DNA from: an uncultured Pelagibacteraceae bacterium
GTDB taxonomy: Bacteria; Pseudomonadota; Alphaproteobacteria; Pelagibacterales; Pelagibacteraceae
Assembly: GCA_902591755.1 (NCBI GenBank)
Contig: CACJBX010000004.1
Location: forward strand, 85,578-149,577
DNA length: 64,000 nucleotides
Reading direction: 5' to 3'
Part shown: one piece after another, positions 40,912 through 49,741 of the stretch
Position numbering within the stretch: position 1 is the stretch's first letter
Layout of the letters: every line of letters begins with the position of its first letter
Program-made: the position numbers and the translations under genes
The notes under the pieces: generated by a model
What the model was told of the DNA's origin: nothing
Databases searched by the model: none
The model's input: only the letters and a program-made list of their open reading frames with translations

Positions 40912-42006
40912 ATGAGTCAAAAAAGACTAATAATATTTATTCCTTCGATTGAAGGTGGCGGTGTTGAGAAAAACTTATTTATTATATCTAATTTTCTCAC
41001 AAAAAAAATTAATAATATTTCATTAATTACAATTTCAAAACGCTTTAAAAATAGATTTAATAAAAAAATTAAATTTATATCTCCTAAATTAAACTTTTGG
41101 GATTCTCTGGGTAGAAGGAAAAAATTTTTTGTTAGTTTATTTTTACTATTAATTGAAATTTTCAAGGATAGAAATTTGACAGTTTTTTGTTTTCAAGGAA
41201 ATATCTATTGTACTTTATTTTGTAAATTATTTGGAATTAAGATTATAGTTAGATCTAATTCTGCTCCAGAAGGTTGGTCTCAAAATATTTTTAAATTTTA
41301 TTGCTTTAAATATATTTTCAGATTTGCCGATAAAATAATAGTAAATAGTTTAGATTTTAAGAGAAAATTCAAAAAAAGATTTAATTTAAAAACTCTTTGT
41401 ATTTATAATCCTCTTAATAAAAAAGAAATTATCACTAAGTCTAAAATTAAACCTAAAATTAAATTTAATAAAAAAAAAGTAAATTTAATAAATGTAGGGA
41501 GATTTACTGATCAAAAAGATCAAATTACTTTATTAAAAGCGGTTAACCTTCTAAAAGATAAAATTAATTTTAACTTATTTATCGTTGGATATGGAAAAAA
41601 AAGAAATTTTCTTCTTAGCTATATTAATGAAAATAATTTGTATAAAAAAGTTAAAATAGTTCCGTACCAAACAAATCCTTATAATTTAATTAAATCGTCT
41701 GATATCTTTATTTTAACCTCATTATATGAAGGTCTACCAAACGTATTGCTAGAAACTCAAGTTTTAAAAAAATTTATAATATCATCGAATTGTCCAACGG
41801 GTCCTAGAGAAATCCTTTTAAATGGAAAGGCGGGATATTTATTTAAAGTAAAAGATTATCAAAATCTTTCAAAATTAATATTAAAAATTTTAGCTAATAA
41901 GAAGACTATGAGAAAGAAAATTAATGTAGGATACAAAAATTTGTATCGTTTTAATTATGAATTTAATCTTAACAAATATTATAAAACAGTCTTACAGTAT
42001 CTATAA
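40912..42006 (+). CDS. Family 4 glycosyltransferase
   Basis: A 364-residue GT-B enzyme. The start FIPSIEGGGVEKNLFIISNFL and the C-terminal donor-binding part (INVGRFTDQKDQITLLKAV, then LTSLYEGLPNVLLET with the E-x7-E region) are typical of GT4. SNCPTGPREILLNGKAGYLF resembles PglJ/PglH-type GalNAc transferases of glycan assembly. The sugar and acceptor cannot be told. Base composition is extremely AT-rich, and the gene may be laterally exchanged. Confidence 0.82.
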   Translation: MSQKRLIIFIPSIEGGGVEKNLFIISNFLTKKINNISLITISKRFKNRFNKKIKFISPKLNFWDSLGRRKKFFVSLFLLLIEIFKDRNLTVFCFQGNIYCTLFCKLFGIKIIVRSNSAPEGWSQNIFKFYCFKYIFRFADKIIVNSLDFKRKFKKRFNLKTLCIYNPLNKKEIITKSKIKPKIKFNKKKVNLINVGRFTDQKDQITLLKAVNLLKDKINFNLFIVGYGKKRNFLLSYINENNLYKKVKIVPYQTNPYNLIKSSDIFILTSLYEGLPNVLLETQVLKKFIISSNCPTGPREILLNGKAGYLFKVKDYQNLSKLILKILANKKTMRKKINVGYKNLYRFNYEFNLNKYYKTVLQYL

Positions 42007-42043
42007 AATATTAAAAAATAATTTAAAATCTTTTAGAACTAGA

Positions 42044-42988
42044 TTAATATATTTTTTTAAACCATTTTAAATTAGTTTTTAAAATTTTTTGAAGATTTAG
42101 ATATTTAAATTTATAATTAATATATTTCGATATATCGTCTCCTAATTTATAAACTTGTGTAATACTCTCTTTTTTGCTTATCTGTTTTACTTCATATTTC
42201 GGATTTATATTCATTAATTTTGAGAGTTCCTCTAAAACTTGAAAATTAGAGTATTGTTTTCTGTTAGATATATTAAATATATAAAAGTTTTTGTTAAATT
42301 TCTTAAAATTATTAATAACTTTTATGTTAATATTAGAAATATCATTTACATGTACATAACTTCTTTGAGGAAATTTCTTTCTTTTAAAATCAAAATATAA
42401 TAAATTTTTTTTCTTTGCTAGGATATTTTTATAAAAAAAAGGTACGATACGACTTATAAAATTATTTTTTTCACCCAACTCTCCAGATGGATCAGACCCT
42501 ATAATATTTGGGTACCTCAAAACTATTACTTTAAAATTTCTTGACGAAAGCTTTTTAAGATAATTTTCTAATTTCAACTTATAATCAGAATATGGAGATA
42601 AATTTTTCTTAATTTTACTACCCTCAAACACAGATAAAGAACTCGAAAAAATAAAATATTTTACATCAGTTTTTTTAAGAAATTTAATAAATTTAATTTG
42701 AGATTTAAAGTCCTTGTAATACATATCTTTGTTATAGATACTTTCTCTCACACAGGTAAGCGCTGCTAGATGTAAAATAGTATTAATTTTTTTATTTATA
42801 ATAAATTCTTGTGCTTTTTTTTGCGAAATATTTAATATTTTGCTATTTGAGTATTTTTTTGCAAACGTATTTCCTCTTGACAAATTATCTATAACATAAA
42901 CTTTCTTTTTACTTTTTGTGAAAATATTTTTAGCAGTGAAAGATCCTATGTACCCTAAACCACCTGTTATAAGTAGCTTATTTCTCAT
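42044..42988 (-). CDS. NAD-dependent sugar epimerase/dehydratase (GalE-like)
   Basis: A 314-residue extended short-chain dehydrogenase. The NAD-binding GGLGYIGS is near 8-15 and DNLSRGN follows. The catalytic region is FSSSLSVFEGS with PYSDYK as the YxxxK. It resembles UDP-glucose 4-epimerases but could be another nucleotide-sugar epimerase or dehydratase. It lies at the end of the glycan patch, convergent with the GT4 gene and 12 bases downstream of the acyl-CoA synthetase gene. Confidence 0.82.
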   Translation of the reverse strand: MRNKLLITGGLGYIGSFTAKNIFTKSKKKVYVIDNLSRGNTFAKKYSNSKILNISQKKAQEFIINKKINTILHLAALTCVRESIYNKDMYYKDFKSQIKFIKFLKKTDVKYFIFSSSLSVFEGSKIKKNLSPYSDYKLKLENYLKKLSSRNFKVIVLRYPNIIGSDPSGELGEKNNFISRIVPFFYKNILAKKKNLLYFDFKRKKFPQRSYVHVNDISNINIKVINNFKKFNKNFYIFNISNRKQYSNFQVLEELSKLMNINPKYEVKQISKKESITQVYKLGDDISKYINYKFKYLNLQKILKTNLKWFKKIY

Positions 42989-43000
42989 GAATTATATATT

Positions 43001-44902
43001 TTAACCACTCTTTAAGATATTATTTTTTATAAGATCTTCTTTTATTTCATCTAAAATTGCAGGATCGTCTATGGTTGGAGGTAATTTATACTCAACATTA
43101 TCAGCAATTTTTCTAATAGTTCCTCTTAAAATCTTACCCGATCTTGTTTTGGGAAGTCTTTTAATAACTATTGCAACTTTAAAAGCTGCAACTGGGCCAA
43201 TCTTATCTCTTACCATTTTAATACATTCTTTAGAAACAGTTTCATTATTTTTTTCTACCCCTGTCTTCAATACAACTAAACCTATTGGTAGTTGTCCCTT
43301 AAGTTTATCAGAAATACCTAAAACAGCACATTCAGCTACTGATTGATGCTCCGATAAAACTTCTTCAATAGCACCTGTTGATAGTCTGTGACCTGCAACG
43401 TTGATGATATCGTCCGTTCTGGACATAATCCAGATATATCCATCTTCATCAATGTGTCCAGCATCATAGGTTTGATAGAAGCCAGAATAGTTGGACATAT
43501 AGTTATCTTTATATCTTTTGTCAGCATTCCAAAGTGTTGGAAAAGTTCCTGGAGGTAAGGGTAATTTTACCACAATATCACCCATTTCATTTGGTTTCGC
43601 CAGTGTTTGGTCTGATTTAATTATTTTTACATCATATCCAGGAACAGCTTTACATGCGGAGCCATATTTTGTTTTCATCATTTCTATACCTGTACAATTT
43701 GAACTTATTGCCCAACTAGTTTCAGTTTGCCACCAATGATCTATAACAGGAACTTTTAATAAATTTTCTGCCCACTTGATTGTGTCAGGATCTGCTCTTT
43801 CACCTGCAAGAAACAGACTCTCAAATTTCGAAAGATTATATTTAGAAAAAAACTTGCCCTCGGGGTCTTCCTTTTTGATTGCTCTAAAAGCGGTAGGTGC
43901 CGTAAATAAAGATTTTACATTATAGTCAGAAATTATTTTCCAAAAAGCTCCAGCATCTGGTGTTCCAACTGGCTTTCCCTCAAATAAAACAGTTGTACAT
44001 CCTTTAAATAGTGGTGCATAAACTATGTAGGAGTGCCCAACTATCCAGCCTATATCACTCGCAGACCACCAAACATCACCTTCATCAATGTTGTAAATAT
44101 TTTTCATTGTCCACTTAAGTGCAACTATATGTCCACCAATATCTCTCACAATTCCTTTGGGTACTCCAGTGGTACCTGAAGTATAGAGGATATATGCATA
44201 TTCATTTGAATTCATTTCAACACAATCAGTATCCTTGGCATTTGATAGCGCTTCTTCCCAACTTATTTCATATGGTGAGTTGAGCTTTACCTCATGACCT
44301 TCTCTTTGAAAGAAAATAATTTTATCCACTTTATGTTTTGCAAGTTTTAAAGCACCGTCCACAAGCGGTCTATATTCTACAGTTCTACCTGGTTCAAAAC
44401 CACATGATGATGTAATTAATACTTTAGCTTTGCTGTCGTCTATACGACTCGCAAGCTCGTTTGAAGCGAAACCTCCGAACACAACTGAGTGTATAACCCC
44501 AATTCTTCCACATGCCAACATAGCGACAACAGCCTCAGGAACCATTGGCATATAAATTATAGCCCTATCACCCTTTTGAAGTCCTTGATTTTTTAAAGCT
44601 CCTGCAAATTTTGAAACTTTTGAACGAAGTTCATTGTAAGTAAACTTTGCTTTGTTACCTGTAATTGGGCTATCGTAAATAAGTGCAGTTTTTTCCCCTA
44701 AACCGTTATCTATATGAAAATCTAAAGCATTATAACAAGTGTTTGTAGTTCCATCCTCGAACCATTTGTAGAATGGGGGATTAGTTTTGTTTAAAATTTT
44801 AGTTGGTTTTTTAAACCAGAAAATATCATCAGATATTTCACGCCAGAACTCCTCGGGTTTAGTTATAGATTTATTGTAAATTTGCTCAAATTTCTTACTC
44901 AT
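43001..44902 (-). CDS. prpE: Propionyl/acetyl-CoA synthetase (PrpE-like)
   Basis: A 633-residue AMP-forming acyl-CoA synthetase. Motifs: the P-loop YTSGTTGVPKGIV near residue 241, WWSASDIGWIVGHSYIVYAPL, DHWWQTETSW, and the C-terminal PKTRSGKILRG with the regulatory, acetylatable lysine. The GGHIVALKWTMKNIY and EGKPVGTPDAGAFW stretches are more like propionyl-CoA synthetase (PrpE/ACSS3) than Acs, though acetate is also plausible. It activates short-chain acids for assimilation. It is divergent from proteorhodopsin across 215 bp. Confidence 0.85.
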   Translation of the reverse strand: MSKKFEQIYNKSITKPEEFWREISDDIFWFKKPTKILNKTNPPFYKWFEDGTTNTCYNALDFHIDNGLGEKTALIYDSPITGNKAKFTYNELRSKVSKFAGALKNQGLQKGDRAIIYMPMVPEAVVAMLACGRIGVIHSVVFGGFASNELASRIDDSKAKVLITSSCGFEPGRTVEYRPLVDGALKLAKHKVDKIIFFQREGHEVKLNSPYEISWEEALSNAKDTDCVEMNSNEYAYILYTSGTTGVPKGIVRDIGGHIVALKWTMKNIYNIDEGDVWWSASDIGWIVGHSYIVYAPLFKGCTTVLFEGKPVGTPDAGAFWKIISDYNVKSLFTAPTAFRAIKKEDPEGKFFSKYNLSKFESLFLAGERADPDTIKWAENLLKVPVIDHWWQTETSWAISSNCTGIEMMKTKYGSACKAVPGYDVKIIKSDQTLAKPNEMGDIVVKLPLPPGTFPTLWNADKRYKDNYMSNYSGFYQTYDAGHIDEDGYIWIMSRTDDIINVAGHRLSTGAIEEVLSEHQSVAECAVLGISDKLKGQLPIGLVVLKTGVEKNNETVSKECIKMVRDKIGPVAAFKVAIVIKRLPKTRSGKILRGTIRKIADNVEYKLPPTIDDPAILDEIKEDLIKNNILKSG

Positions 44903-44983
44903 AATAAATGACTCAAAATCCTGTTATTTAAGGCTTTTTCTACGTGTTAGTTGCATTTAATTTCAAAAAGTCAGTAAAATCAA

Positions 44984-45066
44984 CCTAAATTAGTCCTAAA
45001 TAACTCTTCTAATAACGCTTTATATTTGGTATTAGGACCCCAACTTTGATCTAAATTGAGTTTAGG
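44984..45066. promoter_or_regulatory. Four CCTAA/TTAGG motifs upstream of proteorhodopsin
   Basis: CCTAA occurs on the plus strand at 44984-44988 and 44995-44999 (11 bp apart, about one helix turn). Its complement TTAGG occurs at 45032-45036 and 45062-45066. GTCCTAA and TTAGGAC also form an inverted pair (44993-44999 and 45032-45038). Such G/C-containing motifs are sparse in this AT-rich DNA, so the cluster looks like repeated binding sites. The last copy lies in the spacer of the candidate promoter. Confidence 0.4.
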
Positions 45067-45084
45067 TCGTAGTTTAAATTTAAA
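45056..45084 (+). promoter_or_regulatory. Candidate proteorhodopsin promoter
   Basis: TTGAGT (45056-45061) and TTTAAA (45079-45084) are 17 bp apart, each matching 4 of 6 sigma-70 consensus bases. The start of transcription would be about 25 bases before the ATG, leaving room for the strong ribosome binding site. The -10 lies inside a perfect palindrome. Confidence 0.4.
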
Positions 45085-45086
45085 CT
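45071..45086. promoter_or_regulatory. Perfect 16-bp palindrome over the proteorhodopsin -10
   Basis: AGTTTAAATTTAAACT is a perfect inverted repeat without a spacer, overlapping the candidate -10. It could be an operator for a dimeric repressor or just AT-rich self-complementarity; nothing identifies the protein. Confidence 0.4.
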
Positions 45087-45104
45087 AACAAAAAACTAAC
45101 TAAA

Positions 45105-45111
45105 GAGGGAG
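45105..45111 (+). promoter_or_regulatory. Strong ribosome binding site of proteorhodopsin
   Basis: GAGGGAG is followed by six T and then ATG 45118. It is one of the best Shine-Dalgarno sequences in the window and fits the high abundance of this protein in SAR11 cells. Confidence 0.75.
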
Positions 45112-45117
45112 TTTTTT

Positions 45118-45891
45118 ATGAATAAACTAAAATTGTTTGCATTGGCAGCATTAGCTCTAGTAGGCTTTGTTGGTACGGCAAACGCAGCAGACACTGTTCT
45201 GTTAGCTACGGATGACCTTGTAGGAATATCATTTTGGTTAATTTCTATGGGTATGGCTGCAGCAACTGTCTTTTTCTTCATGGAAAGAGGTTCAGTAGCT
45301 GGTGGTTGGAAAACATCTATAACAGTTGCAGGTCTAGTAACAGGTGTTGCATTTGTTCACTACATGTACATGAGAGAAGTATGGATCATTACAGGTGACT
45401 CACCAACAGTGTACAGATACATTGACTGGTTAATTACAGTACCGTTACAAATGATTGAGTTTTATCTAATATTAGCAGCGATAAGAAAAGTACCTTCAGG
45501 AATTTTCTGGAGATTACTAATCGGATCAGTAGTAATGCTAGTAGGTGGATACTTAGGAGAAGCAGGTTACATCAACGCTACACTTGGTTTCGTAATCGGT
45601 ATGGCTGGATGGATCTACATCTTATATGAAGTATTCTCAGGTGAAGCTGGAAAAGCAGCATCTAAAAGTGGTAACAAAGCACTTGTTACAGCTTTCGGTG
45701 CAATGAGAATGATCGTAACAATCGGTTGGGCAATTTACCCATTAGGTTACATTTTTGGTTACCTAACAGGTGGAATTGATGCAGCTTCATTGAACATCAT
45801 TTACAACTTAGCTGACTTTATTAACAAGATCGCATTCGGTCTAGTTATTTGGGCAGCTGCAGTTTCAAGTACACCAGCGAGAGCTAGATAA
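45118..45891 (+). CDS. Proteorhodopsin, blue-absorbing type
   Basis: A 257-residue seven-helix retinal protein, a light-driven proton pump in the inner membrane. Residues 1-23 form a signal peptide (GTANA). Key residues keep an offset of +6 from the reference proteorhodopsin: H81, the proton acceptor D103 (RYIDWL), Q111 at the spectral tuning position (VPLQMIEF, Gln meaning blue), the proton donor E114 and the Schiff-base lysine K237 (DFINKIAFG). D/E at acceptor and donor sites marks a proton pump rather than a sodium or chloride pump. It has its own promoter region and a strong terminator. No retinal or carotenoid genes lie in the window. Confidence 0.97.
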   Translation: MNKLKLFALAALALVGFVGTANAADTVLLATDDLVGISFWLISMGMAAATVFFFMERGSVAGGWKTSITVAGLVTGVAFVHYMYMREVWIITGDSPTVYRYIDWLITVPLQMIEFYLILAAIRKVPSGIFWRLLIGSVVMLVGGYLGEAGYINATLGFVIGMAGWIYILYEVFSGEAGKAASKSGNKALVTAFGAMRMIVTIGWAIYPLGYIFGYLTGGIDAASLNIIYNLADFINKIAFGLVIWAAAVSSTPARAR

Positions 45892-45910
45892 TTAAAGTTA
45901 TCTTAATTTT

Positions 45911-46286
<376 letters not shown>

Positions 46287-46287
<1 letters not shown>

Positions 46288-47306
46288 TGATAAAAACTGA
46301 TGCGTTAATCATTGGAGCTGGACCAACAGGTCTTTTTACAGCACATCAACTTAAATTAATTGGTTTAGATTGTGAGATTGTTGATAATTTAGATAAAATA
46401 GGTGGACAATGTATCGAGCTTTATCCTGACAAACCAATCTATGATATTCCAGCAGTTCCAGAATGCACAGGCGAGGAGCTTACAAATAATTTAATAAATC
46501 AACTAAAACCATTTGATATTAAATTTCATTTATCTGAAAGAGTTGATGAAGTAAAAAAAGATAATGACAAGTGGGTTGTTAAAACAAATAAAGGAACTTC
46601 GTTTACTACTCCAAATGTTATAATTGCGGGTGGAGTTGGATCATTTGAACCAAGAAAATTTTCAGTTGAAGGACATGAGAAATTTGAAAACAAATCAATT
46701 TTATATTCAATAAAGGATAAAAATATTTTTAAAGGAAAAACAGTTTCAATTTTCGGTGGCGGGGATAGTGCTTTAGATTGGGCTGTTGAATTGTCAAATA
46801 ATTGTAATGTAAATTTGATTCATAGAAGGGATGAATTTAGAGGCGCTCAGGCAACTGTTGATAAAGTACATGAACTCACAAAATCTCAGAAAATAAATCT
46901 TTTTACAAAGTTTCAATTAAAAAAACTTAATGGTGCAAGTAAAATTGAAAGCATAGATATTGAAGATGATGATAAACAAATTATAAATTTAAAAACTGAT
47001 TATGTGCTAGGTTTCTTTGGGCTTATTATGCAATTAGGACCAATTGCAAATTGGGGGCTAAATATTGATAAAAAAACAGTCGAAGTTGATACTGAAAAAT
47101 TCGAAACAAACCAAAAAGGGATTTATGCTGTTGGTGATATATGTAATTATCCAGGAAAACTTAAATTAATCTTGTCAGGTTTCCACGAGGGAGCTTTAGC
47201 AGCGAGAGCCTGCTTTAAATTGGCTAGACCCAATGAGAAATATCGTTTTGAATTTACGACATCCTCAAAAGCAATAAAAAACAGACTTGGCGTAAAAGGT
47301 GATTGA
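46287..47306 (+). CDS. Ferredoxin-NAD(P)H reductase, thioredoxin-reductase-like
   Basis: A 339-residue flavoprotein. The FAD site is IIGAGPTGLFTAHQL near the N-terminus, the NAD(P)H site is SIFGGGDSALDWAVEL near 154-170, and the C-terminal FAD motif is GIYAVGDICNYPGK. The fold is that of thioredoxin reductase, but the redox CxxC pair is missing, so it is the YumC-type ferredoxin(flavodoxin)-NADP reductase. It reduces or oxidises the adjacent ferredoxin. This ferredoxin plus reductase pair next to proteorhodopsin is a known SAR11 arrangement. It overlaps the GST-like gene by 8 bases. Confidence 0.9.
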
Positions 47307-47925
47307 GCTTTTTACAGCCGATACGCCTAATGGAAAAAAGATCTCAATCATGCTAGAGGAAATACAATTTGAATACAAAGTAACTAAAGTTAACTTGTTT
47401 AAAAATGAGCAATTTAACATTGAATTTAAAAAGATAAGCCCATTTAATAAAATCCCTGTAATAAAAGACCATGAAAATGGTAAAACAATTTTTGAGTCTG
47501 GTGCAATCTTAATCTACCTAGGTAATAAAAGTGGTAAGTTTTATGACGAAAAAAATAGAGACCAAATCAATCAATGGCTAATGGCCCAGATGGGATATGT
47601 TGGACCAATGTTAGGTCAACATCACCAGTTTCATCATTATAATCCTGGAAAAAGTAAATTTGGCGAAGATAGATATTTTAAAATTTCAAAAGCAATCTAT
47701 AACGATTTAGATCTAAGATTATCACAATCAAAATTTTTAGCAGGTGAAGAGTACTCAATTGCTGACATAGCTACATGGCCATGGATGGCTAGACATGACT
47801 GGCATGATATCGGTTTAAAGAACTACAAAAATTTGACGAGATGGTATAATGATATTGCAAGAAGAGCAGCGGTTATCAAAGGGTATGATTTTATGAATAA
47901 AGGAGAAAAAATACCCTTTCCTTAG
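47299..47925 (+). CDS. Glutathione S-transferase family protein
   Basis: A 208-residue GST-fold protein starting at GTG 47299 inside the end of the reductase gene. The N-terminal thioredoxin-like domain (FTADTPNGKKISIMLEEI, then NKIPVI and ESGAILIYLG) and the helical C-terminal domain (SIADIATWPWMARH) fit the YfcG/YghU-like, Nu-class group. TPNGKK near 5-10 matches the active-site loop of that group, which acts as disulfide reductase or glutathione peroxidase. It may protect against photo-oxidative stress; that is inference from position. It converges on dksA. Confidence 0.85.
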   Translation: MIELFTADTPNGKKISIMLEEIQFEYKVTKVNLFKNEQFNIEFKKISPFNKIPVIKDHENGKTIFESGAILIYLGNKSGKFYDEKNRDQINQWLMAQMGYVGPMLGQHHQFHHYNPGKSKFGEDRYFKISKAIYNDLDLRLSQSKFLAGEEYSIADIATWPWMARHDWHDIGLKNYKNLTRWYNDIARRAAVIKGYDFMNKGEKIPFP

Positions 47926-48341
47926 ACGTCACTTGCGTAAACTTTTTCCTCTTTCTCGTGTTTTTCTTGAGCAGAAATACTTAATGTTGCTACAGGACGA
48001 GCAATTAATCTTTTAATTCCAATTGGTTCACCTGTATCTTCACAGAAACCATATGTTCCATCTTTGATTCTTCTCAGAGCAGCATCTATTTTAGATATAA
48101 GTTTTATCTGTCTATTTATAGCTCTCATCTCAACATTTTTGTCTGTGTATGAACTTGCCTGATCTACGATGTCTGCTGATGTGCTGTTGTCATCCATTGA
48201 GCTGTTGTAAAGAGCTTCGTTATTTGATCTTATAAGATCTTTTTTCCACTCTGTTAATTTGTTTTTGAAGAACAGCTTGTGTTTTTCACACATATATTTT
48301 TCTGATTCTTTTGGAACGTAGTTTTTTGAAATTTTAACCAT
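47922..48341 (-). CDS. dksA: RNA polymerase-binding regulator DksA, zinc-free type
   Basis: A 139-residue TraR/DksA-family protein that inserts a coiled coil into the RNA polymerase secondary channel and works with ppGpp. The coiled coil covers about 20-105. The C-terminal region GTYGFCEDTGEPIGIKRLIARPVATLS keeps the DksA order but has only one of the four zinc cysteines, as I recall for other alphaproteobacterial DksA proteins. It is divergent from the GT39 gene across 80 bp that contain an inverted repeat. Confidence 0.88.
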   Translation of the reverse strand: MVKISKNYVPKESEKYMCEKHKLFFKNKLTEWKKDLIRSNNEALYNSSMDDNSTSADIVDQASSYTDKNVEMRAINRQIKLISKIDAALRRIKDGTYGFCEDTGEPIGIKRLIARPVATLSISAQEKHEKEEKVYASDV

Positions 48342-48374
48342 TTTAATTTCTAAAGCGCTCGCAGTATATTCAGC

Positions 48375-48403
48375 AATTAAATGGTGTCAAGAAACCATTA
48401 ATT
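48375..48403. promoter_or_regulatory. Inverted repeat between dksA and the GT39 gene
   Basis: AATTAAATGGT (48375-48385) and ACCATTAATT (48394-48403) are complementary with one bulged A, around an 8-base loop. It lies in the shared divergent promoter region, so it could be an operator for either gene or a hairpin in a leader. Confidence 0.4.
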
Positions 48404-48421
48404 GTATAAATATATAGATAT

Positions 48422-49741
48422 ATGTTTAAAAAAAAGAATATAAGTAATTTATTCTATCTTTTTTTAATTACACATTTATTTGTTTGGACTTTGATTCCTT
48501 CAATAACAAATAATAATTTACCATTAGATACAATAGAAGCATTAGCCTGGGGCAGTAATTTAGATTGGGGATATAACAAGCATCCACCAGTGAGTGCTTT
48601 CTTTGTGGAATTTTTCTATTTTTTTTTCGGAAGTAATGACATTGCATATTATCTTTTAAGTCAAATTTTTGTAATATTAACTTTCTATATTGTTTGGATA
48701 TTTTCAAATGAATTTTTTCAAAATAAAACTTTAAGTTTTTTTTCTGTTTTAATTCTTGAGGGAATATATTTTTACAATTTTACCACGCCAGAATTTAACG
48801 TAAATGTTTGCCAATTACCTTTTTGGGCACTTACGGTTTACCTTTCATGGAAATTATACATGAAGAAAGATACAAACACTGTAATATTAATTTTATTAGG
48901 TGTTACCGCTGCAATTGGTTTTTTAACAAAGTATTTGTTTGCTTATTTGCTTTTATCGGTAGTAATAATTTTTGCCTATGAATTTTTTATAACAAAAACT
49001 AGGAAAATAGATTTTAAACATTATTTACCAATTGAAATATTTTTTGTTTTTTTAGTCCCACATTTAATTTGGCTTTTTCAAAATGATTTTGTAACAATTA
49101 AATATGCTTTTAATAGAGCTGGACTAGTAGATTATAGTTTTTTAAATCATTTTAAGTTTCCAATTATATTTTTGATGAAACAGATTGGAATATTAATTCC
49201 TTTTTTTGTTCTTTGTTATTTTATAATAAAAAAAATAAAAATAAGATTTGATATAAAGGATAAAAAAAAATATTTTATTTTACTCATAAACTTTCTTCCA
49301 ATAGTTTTAATGTTTGTAACTTCATTAGTAACTGGTTCAAAAATAAGAACAATGTGGATGACACCTTTTTATCTTTTTTTCGGTGTCCTTATTTTAAGTA
49401 TGTTTGATATTAAAGATGACGAACAAACGATTAAAGAATTTTTCAAACCATTTTTAATTTTGTTTTTACTGTCTCCTATTACATATGGTCTGGTCTCACT
49501 CATTAGTGAAAATAAAAGAACTGATTATAAGGGTAAGGTTGAAGCTAATAAAGTTCTTCAAGTTTGGCAAAAAGATTTTACAGAGAAAATTAACGTAGTT
49601 TTAGGAGACGAATGGTATGCAGGTAATATATCTTACCATATGGAAGGAAGACCAGTATGGCTTGGAGAAATAAATCAAAAAAATGTTGATTTACTAAATG
49701 CTTACATTTGTACTAAAAAAGTTTGTGTAGGTTATAGATGA
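48422..49741 (+). CDS. Family 39 glycosyltransferase (ArnT-like membrane protein)
   Basis: A 439-residue membrane protein with about ten helices. The early loop has the GT39 pattern with an acidic DTIEALAWG followed by YNKHPPVSAFF. Family members (ArnT, protein O-mannosyltransferases) move a sugar from undecaprenyl phosphate to lipid A, glycans or proteins on the periplasmic side. The C-terminal soluble part (about 385-439) contains GDEWYAGNISYHMEGRP. The sugar is unknown. It overlaps the following GT2 gene by 4 bases, so the two form a unit. Confidence 0.82.
   Translation: MFKKKNISNLFYLFLITHLFVWTLIPSITNNNLPLDTIEALAWGSNLDWGYNKHPPVSAFFVEFFYFFFGSNDIAYYLLSQIFVILTFYIVWIFSNEFFQNKTLSFFSVLILEGIYFYNFTTPEFNVNVCQLPFWALTVYLSWKLYMKKDTNTVILILLGVTAAIGFLTKYLFAYLLLSVVIIFAYEFFITKTRKIDFKHYLPIEIFFVFLVPHLIWLFQNDFVTIKYAFNRAGLVDYSFLNHFKFPIIFLMKQIGILIPFFVLCYFIIKKIKIRFDIKDKKKYFILLINFLPIVLMFVTSLVTGSKIRTMWMTPFYLFFGVLILSMFDIKDDEQTIKEFFKPFLILFLLSPITYGLVSLISENKRTDYKGKVEANKVLQVWQKDFTEKINVVLGDEWYAGNISYHMEGRPVWLGEINQKNVDLLNAYICTKKVCVGYR

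Noticed and set aside
45096..45281. Minus-strand frame of 61 codons over the proteorhodopsin signal peptide
   Set aside because: It lies opposite a strongly supported gene, has low-complexity composition and no start signals.
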